Source: Brevundimonas nasdae (GTDB lineage: Bacteria > Pseudomonadota > Alphaproteobacteria > Caulobacterales > Caulobacteraceae). From it: a stretch of DNA of 64,000 nt. Location: contig NZ_JAEPWN010000001.1 of the NCBI RefSeq assembly GCF_016654005.1, positions 372,001 through 436,000 on the forward strand, given 5' to 3'. A program made the position numbers and the translations under genes. The notes below the pieces were generated by a model. It had not been told where the DNA came from. It worked only from the letters and a program-made list of their open reading frames with translations, and ran no database searches. This document shows, piece by piece, positions 1 to 8,101 of this stretch; positions within the stretch are counted from its first letter, which is position 1, and the number at the start of each line of letters is the position of its first letter.

Positions 1-1
1 T

Positions 2-79
2 CAGCTGGGTGAATCAATGATTGATTTGCGCGAAGCGGCTCAGGCTGTGGCCCTGGGCTTCGCGGCGGCGGCTGCGTGA
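2..79 (+). CDS. GTA gp10-like tail protein, C-terminal end only (partial)
   Basis: An open frame enters from the left edge and stops with TGA at 77-79, leaving about 25 residues that end in an Ala-rich helix-like tail. Its stop overlaps the GTG start of the next gene, as expected inside a tightly packed tail operon. In the Rhodobacter capsulatus GTA the gene before the small tail assembly chaperone (g10.1) is g10, a tail-tube related protein, so the assignment rests on gene order. Too little sequence is present for a family match on its own. Confidence 0.5.
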   Translation, partial: QLGESMIDLREAAQAVALGFAAAAA

Positions 80-267
80 TCCTGCACGCTGTGACGCCGT
101 GGGGCGCGATGCTGAGGATCGCCGCCCAGATCGGCGTGCCGCCGGACGCCTTCTGGCGGCTGTCGCTGAAGGAATGGCGGATGCTGAACGAGGCGCCAGG
201 CGGGACGACGCCCATGGGGCGGCAGGCCTTGAAGCAACTGATGGAGGACTGGCCCGATGGCGGATGA
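76..267 (+). CDS. GTA tail assembly chaperone (g10.1-like)
   Basis: This 63-residue protein resembles the small phage tail assembly chaperone family (Phage_TAC_6, formerly DUF2376) that sits just before the tape measure in alphaproteobacterial GTAs. Typical features are a hydrophobic start, the block IGVPPDAFWRLSLKEWRML and a short acidic-polar C terminus. The start is GTG at 76, overlapping the upstream TGA; its own TGA overlaps the next gene, which starts at 257. It is thought to coat the tape measure during tail assembly in the donor cytoplasm. Family and gene order agree. Confidence 0.8.
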   Translation: MILHAVTPWGAMLRIAAQIGVPPDAFWRLSLKEWRMLNEAPGGTTPMGRQALKQLMEDWPDGG

Positions 268-775
268 CACCCGGCGCATGGACGACGTGGCGCAGAAGAC
301 GGCGGAGGCCGCAGCGGCGCTGGAGGCGCTGAAGGCCCCGGCGGAGAACGCCGCCGACGCCATCGAGACGGCGTTCGGACGGGCGGGCAGCAGTTTGGCC
401 CGGTCGCTGGCGCGGGCGGCGTCGGACGGAGAGGTGTCGCTGTCGGAACTGGCGCGGGCGGTGCTGAACGCGGTCAATGCGGCGGCGGGCGCCAAGGGTG
501 GCTTGAGCGGCGCGATCCAGGCGGCGATGAGCAGTTTCGGCGGGGCGCGAGCGGACGGCGGGCCGGTGTTGGGCGGCGGGGCCTATCTGGTCGGAGAGCG
601 CGGGCCGGAGGTGTTTCGTCCAGCGTCAGGCGGGGCCATCGAACCGGTCGGCGGCGGTGCGGGCGTGACGGTCAATGTGTCGGTGGACGGCGGGGTTCCG
701 GCCCTGCTGCGATCAGAGGCGCAGGTGGCGCAGATGCTGGCGCGGGCCGTCAGTCTGGGTGCGCGCCGGATGTAG
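257..775 (+). CDS. GTA tape measure protein (g11-like)
   Basis: A 172-residue, Ala/Gly-rich protein. It has a helical N-terminal half and a C-terminal segment with GGPVLGGGAYLVGERGPEVFRP, the signature found at the end of many phage and GTA tape measure proteins. In R. capsulatus the orthologue (g11) is about 220 residues, so this one is short, in line with a short tail. It overlaps the chaperone gene by 11 bp. It is followed by a hairpin and a gene on the other strand, not directly by g12 as in the classical cluster. Confidence 0.8.
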   Translation: MADDTRRMDDVAQKTAEAAAALEALKAPAENAADAIETAFGRAGSSLARSLARAASDGEVSLSELARAVLNAVNAAAGAKGGLSGAIQAAMSSFGGARADGGPVLGGGAYLVGERGPEVFRPASGGAIEPVGGGAGVTVNVSVDGGVPALLRSEAQVAQMLARAVSLGARRM

Positions 776-778
776 AAA

Positions 779-804
779 CGCCGCCCCGTTTTCACGAGGC
801 GGCG
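779..804. terminator. Hairpin between convergent GTA g11 and DUF805 gene
   Basis: CGCCGCC at 779-785 pairs with GGCGGCG at 798-804. It lies directly after the g11 stop and before the stop of the opposing gene at 814. There is no clear T run on either side, so termination would be weak or of a non-canonical type. The position between convergent genes supports a 3'-end role. Confidence 0.4.
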
Positions 805-813
805 CTGAAGAGC

Positions 814-1509
814 TTAGAGGCCCTTGGGGTTCGGGCCGTAGCGGTTTTCGCCCGGCTGGCTGTCGACCAGGCCGATCCACAGCAGGAAGGCCAAACCGAC
901 CAGACCGGCCAGGGCGAACAGGCCGAATGCCGGACCCATCAGACCCAGGACGGCCGCAGGGTTGTTCTCGATATAGCTTTCGGACATGCCGCTGGCCATG
1001 ATTCCACCGAAGAAGATGACGCCGCCGACGATGCTGAGCACCAGCCCGATGGCGTAGGGGGCGAGCACGAACCAGCCGCTCTTGCCCATGTCATGCAGGC
1101 GCTTCACCGAAATGGCGACATTGGCCCAGATGGTGGCCAGAGACGCCACGAAGCCGATCAGCGGGATCCAGCCCAGCACGACGTTGATGCCAAAGATGAT
1201 CAGCACGCCGATCCAGAAATGCGAGCGGCGCAGGCGGCCGTCGAACTGGAGCAGGGCGTATTTGAAATCAAAGCCCGTGCCGGCGGGAATGGGCGCAACG
1301 CCTGCCACGCCGGTCGATGTGGGGGCGCCGGCCAGGATCAGGATCTGGGTGGCGATCTCGCCCTCAGGCACGAAGTCCACGCGGACGCCTGCAGCGGGGA
1401 CAGCAGGGGATTTCAGTGCCTCGGACGTGAAGCTGTAGCGCGCACCGTCGTCGCCGCTGATCAGCCCGGCGCCGGAGGTGGAATCATAACTGAGAATTTC
1501 GCCACGCAA
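814..1509 (-). CDS. DUF805 membrane protein with N-terminal cold-shock-like domain
   Basis: A 231-residue protein. Residues 1-60 look like a small OB-fold, cold-shock-like domain (RGEILSYDSTSGAGLISGDDG, then VRVDFVPEG), an arrangement often seen ahead of DUF805. Residues from about 80 on are DUF805: a FDFKYALLQFDGRLRRSHFWIG entry, three to four membrane helices and a KRLHDMGKSGW loop. The function of DUF805 is unknown. The odd point is its position: it lies antisense inside a GTA tail operon, between g11 and g12. It is not a known GTA component. Whether it is a chance insertion or a lineage-specific accessory gene cannot be told from sequence. Confidence 0.85.
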   Translation of the reverse strand: MRGEILSYDSTSGAGLISGDDGARYSFTSEALKSPAVPAAGVRVDFVPEGEIATQILILAGAPTSTGVAGVAPIPAGTGFDFKYALLQFDGRLRRSHFWIGVLIIFGINVVLGWIPLIGFVASLATIWANVAISVKRLHDMGKSGWFVLAPYAIGLVLSIVGGVIFFGGIMASGMSESYIENNPAAVLGLMGPAFGLFALAGLVGLAFLLWIGLVDSQPGENRYGPNPKGL

Positions 1510-1670
1510 ACGTGTCGCTCCTGAAAACTAGAACGGCTGGGGGTCGCCGTACGCGCAGCATGAACGACGGGCGCATTTTGAACAAGATGTCGCAGGGGCC
1601 GCCAGTCGAAACGCGGCGCCCGCAGCCTGTCTGTGTCCAGCCGCACGACGGCGTAATGGAAATGGTGAAG

Positions 1671-2285
1671 ATGACTGCATTTCATGAAGTGCGCCTGCCT
1701 GCACGGCTGGCGTTCGGATCGACCGGCGGGGTCGAGCGCCGGACCGAGATTGCGACCCTGGCGTCGGGGCACGAGCGGCGTTCGACGCCCTGGGCGCTGG
1801 GGCGCAGGCGGTATCTGATCGGGGCGAACCTGAGGTCGCTGGACGACATGGCGGAGCTGACCGCCTTCTTCGAGGCGCGACGTGGGCGCCTGCACGGGTT
1901 CCGGTTCAAGGATTTTGCGGATTTCAAATCCTGCAGGCCGGGCGGCGTGGCGGCGCCGACGGACCAGACGCTGGGTGCGGGCGACGGCGCGCGAAAGACG
2001 TTTCAGTTGATCAAGCGATACGGCGATGTCGAGCGGCCCATAACCAAGCCGGTCGCGGGATCGGCGCGGGTGGCGCTGAACGGGGTCGAGACGACCGGGT
2101 TCACGGTTGATGCGGCGACCGGACAGGTGATGCTGAACAGCGCGCCGGGTGCGGGCGTGGCGGTGACGGCGGGTTTCCACTTCGACACCCCGGTGCGGTT
2201 CGACAGCGACCGGATCGAGACCACGCTGGAGAGTTTTGAAGCCGGTCGGATGGCGGCGGTTCCTCTGATTGAGGTCAGGGGCTGA
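1671..2285 (+). CDS. GTA distal tail protein (g12-like, DUF2460)
   Basis: A 204-residue DUF2460 protein. The N terminus (TAFHEVRLPARLAFGSTGG, then RRTEIATLASGHERR) and the block FFEARRGRLHGFRFKDFADFKS are hallmarks of this GTA/phage family, which builds the distal tail ring. The open frame runs further upstream, to 1512, but that extension has no family-like sequence. ATG at 1671 matches the usual family start; in-frame ATGs at 1656 and 1662 are also possible. Because the upstream neighbour is antisense, this gene must use a promoter in about 1510-1670 or rely on read-through from g11. Confidence 0.9.
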   Translation: MTAFHEVRLPARLAFGSTGGVERRTEIATLASGHERRSTPWALGRRRYLIGANLRSLDDMAELTAFFEARRGRLHGFRFKDFADFKSCRPGGVAAPTDQTLGAGDGARKTFQLIKRYGDVERPITKPVAGSARVALNGVETTGFTVDAATGQVMLNSAPGAGVAVTAGFHFDTPVRFDSDRIETTLESFEAGRMAAVPLIEVRG

Positions 2286-2288
2286 GCC

Positions 2289-2936
2289 ATGAGAGATGTG
2301 CCGGATGAGATGGCCGCCCGCATCGAGAGCGGGGCGGCGATGCTTTGCCATGTCTGGCGGCTGAGGCGGGCGGATGGGACGGTGATGGGGTTCACCGATC
2401 ACGACCGCGATCTGGAGATGGACGGGACCCTGTGCCGGGCCTCCACCGGCTGGACGGCGGGGGCGGGCGACGGCGCGGTCGGACTGGCGGCGGGATCGGC
2501 GTCGGCGGCGGGGGCGCTGGATGATGCGGCGATCACCGAGGCCGACGTGGCGGCGGGGCTCTATGACGGGGCGTCGGTCGAGCTGTGGCGCGTGGACTGG
2601 TCAGAGCCGAGCCTGAAGGTGCGGTTGTGGAGCGGGACTCTGGCCTCAATCCGACGCGAGGCCGGGGCCTTTGTCGCGGAACTGGAAGGGCCGCTGGCCA
2701 GGCTGGAGCGGGTGGTCGGGCGGACCTATGGGCGGATGTGCGACGCACGGCTGGGCGACGCGCGGTGCGGGGTGGCGAACGTGGCGGGCCGGACCTGCGA
2801 CAAGCGCTGGGCCACCTGCGTCGGGACGTTCGGGAATGGGGTGAATTTTCGCGGTTTTCCCGACGTGCCGGGCGACGACTTCCTGACGGCCTATCCGGCG
2901 GGCGGCGCGCGCAATGACGGCGGGAGCAGGCGGTGA
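2289..2936 (+). CDS. GTA baseplate hub protein (g13-like, DUF2163), shortened
   Basis: The N-terminal half is DUF2163 (CHVWRLRRADGTVMGFTDHD; VELWRVDWSEPSLKVRLWSG; the Cys pair in MCDARLGDARCGV). The C-terminal tail is the Cys/Phe-rich block CDKRWATC followed by NGVNFRGFPDVPGDD. Family members are usually about 290 residues; this is 215. The two conserved blocks are joined by only about seven residues (ANVAGRT), where homologues carry a beta-rich insert of roughly 70 residues. The frame is intact, so this is a clean internal loss. The gene overlaps g14 by GTGA at 2933-2936. Confidence 0.85.
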   Translation: MRDVPDEMAARIESGAAMLCHVWRLRRADGTVMGFTDHDRDLEMDGTLCRASTGWTAGAGDGAVGLAAGSASAAGALDDAAITEADVAAGLYDGASVELWRVDWSEPSLKVRLWSGTLASIRREAGAFVAELEGPLARLERVVGRTYGRMCDARLGDARCGVANVAGRTCDKRWATCVGTFGNGVNFRGFPDVPGDDFLTAYPAGGARNDGGSRR

Positions 2937-3370
2937 GCGGGCCTGTGGTCGCCGCCGCGCGAGGATGGCTGGGCACGCCCTATCGGCATCAGGCCAGCAT
3001 GAAGGGCGTGGGCGCGGACTGTCTGGGGCTGGTGCGCGGGGTGTGGCGCGAGGTGACGGGCGAGGAGCCGGAGACGGTTCCGGCCTATTCGGCGGACTGG
3101 GCCGAGGTGGGGGGCGAGGAAACGCTGCTTGAGGCGGCGGGGCGGTGGCTGAAGCCGGTTCCGATGACGGCGATGCAGGCGGGCGACGTGCTGCTGTTCC
3201 GCATGTCGCCGGGGGCGGCGGTGAAACACTGCGCCATCCTGAGCGATCCCGGCGGGCCGGAGCCGAGGATGATCCACGCCTACTGGGGACGGGCGGTGGT
3301 CGAAAGCTGGATGGGCATGTGGTGGCGAAGACGGCTGGCGGCCGTGTTCCGGTTTCCCGAGGAGATGTGA
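2933..3370 (+). CDS. GTA NlpC/P60 cell wall peptidase (g14-like)
   Basis: A 145-residue NlpC/P60-type cysteine peptidase. The catalytic Cys lies in GADCLGLVRGVWRE (Cys30), followed by His99 in KHCAIL and a third polar position near His115. In GTAs this tail-tip enzyme opens recipient or donor peptidoglycan during DNA delivery. The start is GTG at 2933, overlapping the stop of the hub gene; the stop is directly followed by the ATG of g15. Length and context match the R. capsulatus orthologue. Confidence 0.9.
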   Translation: MSGPVVAAARGWLGTPYRHQASMKGVGADCLGLVRGVWREVTGEEPETVPAYSADWAEVGGEETLLEAAGRWLKPVPMTAMQAGDVLLFRMSPGAAVKHCAILSDPGGPEPRMIHAYWGRAVVESWMGMWWRRRLAAVFRFPEEM

Positions 3371-6300
3371 ATGGCGCAAGTCGTACTGAGCGCGGTCGGG
3401 CAGGCGGTCGGCGGCGGCGTCGGGCGGGTGATCGGATCGACCCTGGGGCGGGTGATCGACAACCGGGTGATCGGATCGCTGGGCCCGGCGCGCCAGATCG
3501 GGCCGCGTCTGGAGGCGCTGAAGGTGCAGGGCACGGCCGAGGGCGCGCCGATGGCCTGCGTCTTCGGGCGGGCGCGGGTGACGGGTCAGGTGATTTGGGC
3601 CGCGCGGTTCCTGGAGGCGAAGAACAAGGGGCGGGCGGGCAAGGGCGGGCCGAAGACGGTTGACTACGCCTATTCGCTGAGTTTCGCCGTGGCCCTGTGC
3701 GAGGGCGAGATCGACGGAGTCGGCCGGGTCTGGGCCGATGGGCGGCTGATGGACATGAACGGCGTCGTGATGCGGGTGCATCGCGGGGGCGAGGCCCAGA
3801 CGCCGGACCCGCTGATTGAAGCTGTCGAAGGGGCCGCCCCGGCCTATCGCGGCACGGCCTATGTGGTGTTCGAGGATCTGCCGCTGGCGCCGTTCGGTGA
3901 CCGGGCACCGCAGCTGAGTTTCGAGGTGTTCAAACGTCCGCGCGGTCGGACACCGCGTCTGGAGGACCGTCTGGAGGGGGTGTGCCTGATCCCCGGCGCG
4001 GGCGAGTTCGCCCTGGCCACCCAGGCGGTGGTGCGGCGCGAAGGCCTCACGCGGACGGCGGTCGAGAATGTGCACAACGGCGAGGGGCGGGCGGACCTGC
4101 TGGTGTCGCTGGATCAGTTGCAGGCGCAGGCGCCGAACCTGAAACGGGTCAGTCTGGTGGTCGGCTGGTTCGGGGACGACCTGCGGGCGGGACAGTGCCG
4201 GATCAGGCCCGGCGTCGAACGGCGCGACAAGCCGACCCAGCCGATGGTCTGGTCCGTGGCGGGGGTGCAGCGGCATCAGGCCTATCAGGTCAGTGCGGTC
4301 GACGGGGCGCCCGCCTATGGCGGCACGCCGTCCGACGACAGCGTGCGTCAGGCGATCCGGGCGCTGAAGGCGCGGGGGCTGGAGGTGACGCTGTATCCCT
4401 TCGTCTTCATGGACTGCCCCGGCTATCCGTGGCGGGGGCGGATTGCGGGCGACGACGGGGCGCAGGCGATGGGCCAGATCGCAGAGCTGTTCGGGACGGC
4501 GGACGGCTGGGGCCTGCGGCGGATGGCGCTGCACTATGCGCGGATCGCGGCGGAGGAAGGGGCGGACGGCCTGCTGATCGGATCAGAGATGCGGGGCGTG
4601 ACCTGGACGCGGGATGCGGCGGGCGGCTTTCCTGCGGTGCAACAGTTCCGGACGCTGGCGGCGGAATGCCGGGCGGTGGTCGGGACGGGGGTGAAGCTGT
4701 CCTACGCCGCCGACTGGAGCGAATATTTCGGGCGGCAGGCGGGTGGGGAGGTGGTGTTCCACCTCGATCCGCTGTGGGCGGACGTCAACATCGATTACGT
4801 CGCCATCGACTGGTATCCGCCGCTGAGCGACTGGCGGGCGGGCGACGGCGGCGTGGATGCGGCGGCGTGGAAGGGGGCGGATGATCCGGCCTATCTGGCG
4901 GCGGGCGTGGCGGGCGGCGAGGGGTTCGACTGGTATTACGCCAGCGATGCGGACCGGACGGCGCAGGTGCGGACGCCGATCGTCGACGGGGCGCACGGTG
5001 AGCACTGGCTGTTCCGGCCCAAGGACCTGAAGGGGTGGTGGTCGAACCGGCACCATGACCGGCCGGGCGGGGTGCGGAAGGCGACGCCGACGGACTGGGG
5101 TCCGGGGATGAAGCCGGTGCGCCTGTCGGAGTTCGGCTGTGCGGCTGTGGACCGGGGCGGCAATGCGCCGAACCTGTTCCAGGACCCGAAGAGCAGCGAG
5201 AACGCCTTGCCGCCGGGATCGACCGGCGCGCGCGACGACGGCGTGCAGCGGGCGGCGCTGGAAGCGGTTTTGGGCCATTATGCCGAGCCGCAGAACAACC
5301 CGGTGTCGGCGGTCTATGGCGGGCGGATGCTGGAGGCGGCGGACGCCTGGTGCTGGGACGCGCGGCCCTGGCCTGCGTTTCCGGCGCGCGGAGATGTCTG
5401 GGCCGATGCGGGCGCATGGCGGGCGGGGCATTGGCTGAACGGGCGGCTGTCGGGCGATGGGCGCGACCTGATCGAGGCGGTGTTGAGACGCGGCGGTCTG
5501 ACGGCGGATGAGTTTTCGGTTCAGGGCGTGCAAGGGGCGGCGTCCGGCTATCTGCTGGATCGCCCGATGCGGACGCGGGATGCATTGGAGCCTTTGCTGG
5601 CGGCGTTTGATGCGGTCTGCGCGGAACGCGACGGGCGGGTGGCGGTGCTGGGGCAGGTCGAGACGGCGCTGACCCTTCAGGATGCAGCCCTGGCCCTGCC
5701 GGACAAGGGCGGGTCGGAGGCGGCGACGCGCAGCCTGGAGCCGCGCGCAGGCGTGGCGCGGGTGCGCTTCATCGACGAGACGGCGGATTATCAGACCGGG
5801 GCGGTGGTGCTGCGCTCGGACGATGCGGGGGCGACTGGGGGCGGGATCGATCTGGACCTGCCGGTAGTGTGCGGCGGGGGACTGGCGCGGGCGGCGGCGA
5901 TGCGGGCCTTGGAGGGCGCGTCGGCGGATCGTTCGGTGCTGGCGCTGGGGCCGTTGGAGACGCTGCGGCTGGAGCCGGGGGATGTGGTGAAACGGGCCGG
6001 GCGCGCGGGCGACTGGCGCGTGACGCGGCTGGAGTTGGACGAGGCGCCGTCGGCGACGCTGGAGCCGGTGGTGCGGCGCGGGACGCCCGAGGACGACGAC
6101 GGCTGGCGCGGGGGCGAGGCGCCTGCGGTGATCGGCGCGCCCTTCTTCTGCCTGCTGGACCTGCCGCCGCTGATGGGGCGCGAGGAGGATGCAAGGCCGC
6201 TGGCCGCGGCGGCGGTTGAGCCGTGGCGCACGATGCGGCTCCACGCCGGGGCGTCGCGCGAAACCCTGACGGCGCGGGCGGATATGGAGACGCCAGCGCT

Positions 6301-7057
6301 GGTCGGGACGCTGGTTCAGCCTGTGTCGCCAGGGGTTCGTCACCGCTGGGACGAGGTCAATGCGGTGGTGGTGCGTCTGGAAGGCGGGGCGGCGGAAAGC
6401 GCGCTGGCGTCGGCGGTGCTGGGCGGCGCCAACGCCCTGGCGGTCGAGACGGCGGCGGGGTGGGAGATCGTGCAATACCGGAAGGCGGCGCTGATCGGGC
6501 CAGGAGCGTGGCGGCTGACGGGTCTGTTGCGCGGGCAGCGGGGGACGGAGGTCGAGATGCGGTCTGGCGCGGAGGCCGGGGCGGTCGTGGTGGTGCTGGA
6601 CGACCGGCTGGCGCGGGCGGAGATCGGGCGGAACGAGCGCGGCCTGCCGCTGATCTGCCGCACCGGACCGGCGGGGGCGGCGCCGGGCGGGGACGGGGTC
6701 AGCGAGATCGGATTCACGCCGATGGGGCTTCACGCCCGCCCCTGGTCGCCCGCGAGCCTGAAGATCGAGGCGGTCGGCGGCGGGGTGAAGGTGATCTGGA
6801 CGGCGCGGACGCGTCTGTATGGCGACAGCTGGGAAGGAGAGCCTGCGCCTGCGGATCCGCTGCGATTCCGGGTGGTGGTGCGCGACGGGACGGTCGTGCG
6901 GCGGATGATGGAGGTTGAGGGGAACACCGTCCGCTATGCTGCAGAGGACATGGCGGCGGACTTTCCGGGCGGGGTGACGCTTGCTGCGCGGATCGCCGTG
7001 GCCCAGTGGGGCGAGGGGTTCGGCTGGGGCGTCGAGGCGGAAATCGCCCTGGCCTGA
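3371..7057 (+). CDS. GTA host-specificity / tail tip megaprotein (g15-like)
   Basis: A 1228-residue protein with the domain order of GTA g15. The N terminus is hydrophobic and Gly/Val-rich. A GTA TIM-barrel domain spans about residues 350-700, with MALHYARIAAEEGADGLLIG, GSEMRGVTW and WCWDARPWPAFP. Phage-tail_3-type beta domains fill the C-terminal half. It forms the tail tip and is thought to bind host surface sugars. It starts directly after g14 and ends the GTA block; the next gene is a chaperone preceded by an 88-bp gap. Length fits the family (about 1,200-1,300 residues). Confidence 0.92.
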   Translation: MAQVVLSAVGQAVGGGVGRVIGSTLGRVIDNRVIGSLGPARQIGPRLEALKVQGTAEGAPMACVFGRARVTGQVIWAARFLEAKNKGRAGKGGPKTVDYAYSLSFAVALCEGEIDGVGRVWADGRLMDMNGVVMRVHRGGEAQTPDPLIEAVEGAAPAYRGTAYVVFEDLPLAPFGDRAPQLSFEVFKRPRGRTPRLEDRLEGVCLIPGAGEFALATQAVVRREGLTRTAVENVHNGEGRADLLVSLDQLQAQAPNLKRVSLVVGWFGDDLRAGQCRIRPGVERRDKPTQPMVWSVAGVQRHQAYQVSAVDGAPAYGGTPSDDSVRQAIRALKARGLEVTLYPFVFMDCPGYPWRGRIAGDDGAQAMGQIAELFGTADGWGLRRMALHYARIAAEEGADGLLIGSEMRGVTWTRDAAGGFPAVQQFRTLAAECRAVVGTGVKLSYAADWSEYFGRQAGGEVVFHLDPLWADVNIDYVAIDWYPPLSDWRAGDGGVDAAAWKGADDPAYLAAGVAGGEGFDWYYASDADRTAQVRTPIVDGAHGEHWLFRPKDLKGWWSNRHHDRPGGVRKATPTDWGPGMKPVRLSEFGCAAVDRGGNAPNLFQDPKSSENALPPGSTGARDDGVQRAALEAVLGHYAEPQNNPVSAVYGGRMLEAADAWCWDARPWPAFPARGDVWADAGAWRAGHWLNGRLSGDGRDLIEAVLRRGGLTADEFSVQGVQGAASGYLLDRPMRTRDALEPLLAAFDAVCAERDGRVAVLGQVETALTLQDAALALPDKGGSEAATRSLEPRAGVARVRFIDETADYQTGAVVLRSDDAGATGGGIDLDLPVVCGGGLARAAAMRALEGASADRSVLALGPLETLRLEPGDVVKRAGRAGDWRVTRLELDEAPSATLEPVVRRGTPEDDDGWRGGEAPAVIGAPFFCLLDLPPLMGREEDARPLAAAAVEPWRTMRLHAGASRETLTARADMETPALVGTLVQPVSPGVRHRWDEVNAVVVRLEGGAAESALASAVLGGANALAVETAAGWEIVQYRKAALIGPGAWRLTGLLRGQRGTEVEMRSGAEAGAVVVVLDDRLARAEIGRNERGLPLICRTGPAGAAPGGDGVSEIGFTPMGLHARPWSPASLKIEAVGGGVKVIWTARTRLYGDSWEGEPAPADPLRFRVVVRDGTVVRRMMEVEGNTVRYAAEDMAADFPGGVTLAARIAVAQWGEGFGWGVEAEIALA

Positions 7058-7145
7058 CGATTATGCCGGGTTCGGCCCTTTGCGCGGGCGGGGGCATGGC
7101 TTAACTGACAGCCACTCTTGGTTTTCAGTTGGAGCGACAACGGAC

Positions 7146-8072
7146 GTGGCAGGCGACCCCTATAAGGAACTGGGCGTTTCAAAGGGCGCGAGCGCGGACG
7201 AGATCAAGAAGGCGTTCCGCAAGCTGGCCAAGGAGCTGCACCCCGACAAGAACCCCGGCGACAAGATCACCGAGGACAAGTTCAAACGGGTGACGGCCGC
7301 CTTCGACATCCTGGGCGACAAGGACAAGCGCGCCAAATACGACGCGGGCCAGATCGACAGTGACGGCAATGAACAGCATCGCGGCTTTGGCGGGGGGCGG
7401 CCTGGCGGCAATCCGTTCGGCCAGGGCGGCGGGATGGGCGGCGGCTTCGGCGGCGGACCCGGCGGGCGCGCCAATTTCGAAGGCGTCGATCTGGACGACC
7501 TGTTCGGCATGTTCGGCGGATCGGGCCGTCAGCGCGGCGCGCGAGACTTCTCCTCACGCGGGCAGGATGTGAAGGCGACGCTGGACATCAGTCTGGAAGA
7601 CGCCATCGCGGGCGCCACGCGGCGCATCCAGTTCTCGGACGGACGCACGCTGGACGTGACCATCCCCAAGGGGGCGTCCGAAGGCCAGACCATCCGCCTG
7701 CGCGGACAGGGCGCGCCGGGACGCGGGGCTGAGAACGGCGACGCCCTGATCGAACTGAGGATCGAGAACCACCCGATCTATAAACGCGACGGCGCGGACC
7801 TGACGATGGACCTGCCGGTGTCGGTTCCCGACGCGGTGCTGGGCGCCAAGGTGCGCGTGCCGACGCCCGAGGGCGTGGTGCAGATGACGATCCCGGCGGG
7901 GTCGAACTCTGGCAAGGTGCTGCGCCTGAAGGGGCGCGGGGCGTTCGCCCAAGGCAAACGCGGCGACCTGCTGGCCAAGCTGGCGGTGACCCTGCCCGAT
8001 GAGCCGGATACGGAGCTGACCAGGTTCGCCGAGGACTGGCGCGCCAAGCGGCCCTATACGCCGGGACGCTGA
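7146..8072 (+). CDS. DnaJ/CbpA-like co-chaperone
   Basis: A 308-residue J-domain protein: residues 5-65 are the J domain with HPD at 32-34, then a Gly-rich linker (about 75-125), then a DnaJ C-terminal peptide-binding region (DVKATLDISLEDAIAGATRR; QTIRLRGQGAPG). There is no Cys-rich zinc finger, so it is CbpA-like rather than true DnaJ. It would stimulate DnaK. The longer open frame from 6981 overlaps g15 and is not used; GTG at 7146, preceded by GGAG, gives the normal family start. Transcription from the GTA operon is possible but not shown. Confidence 0.88.
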   Translation: MAGDPYKELGVSKGASADEIKKAFRKLAKELHPDKNPGDKITEDKFKRVTAAFDILGDKDKRAKYDAGQIDSDGNEQHRGFGGGRPGGNPFGQGGGMGGGFGGGPGGRANFEGVDLDDLFGMFGGSGRQRGARDFSSRGQDVKATLDISLEDAIAGATRRIQFSDGRTLDVTIPKGASEGQTIRLRGQGAPGRGAENGDALIELRIENHPIYKRDGADLTMDLPVSVPDAVLGAKVRVPTPEGVVQMTIPAGSNSGKVLRLKGRGAFAQGKRGDLLAKLAVTLPDEPDTELTRFAEDWRAKRPYTPGR

Positions 8073-8101
8073 AGCCCAACACCGCCTCGGGGGAGACGAA
8101 G

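Noticed and set aside
1512..1670. N-terminal extension of the g12 protein
   Set aside because: The extra residues match nothing in DUF2460 and cover the likely promoter region; ATG 1671 fits the family start.
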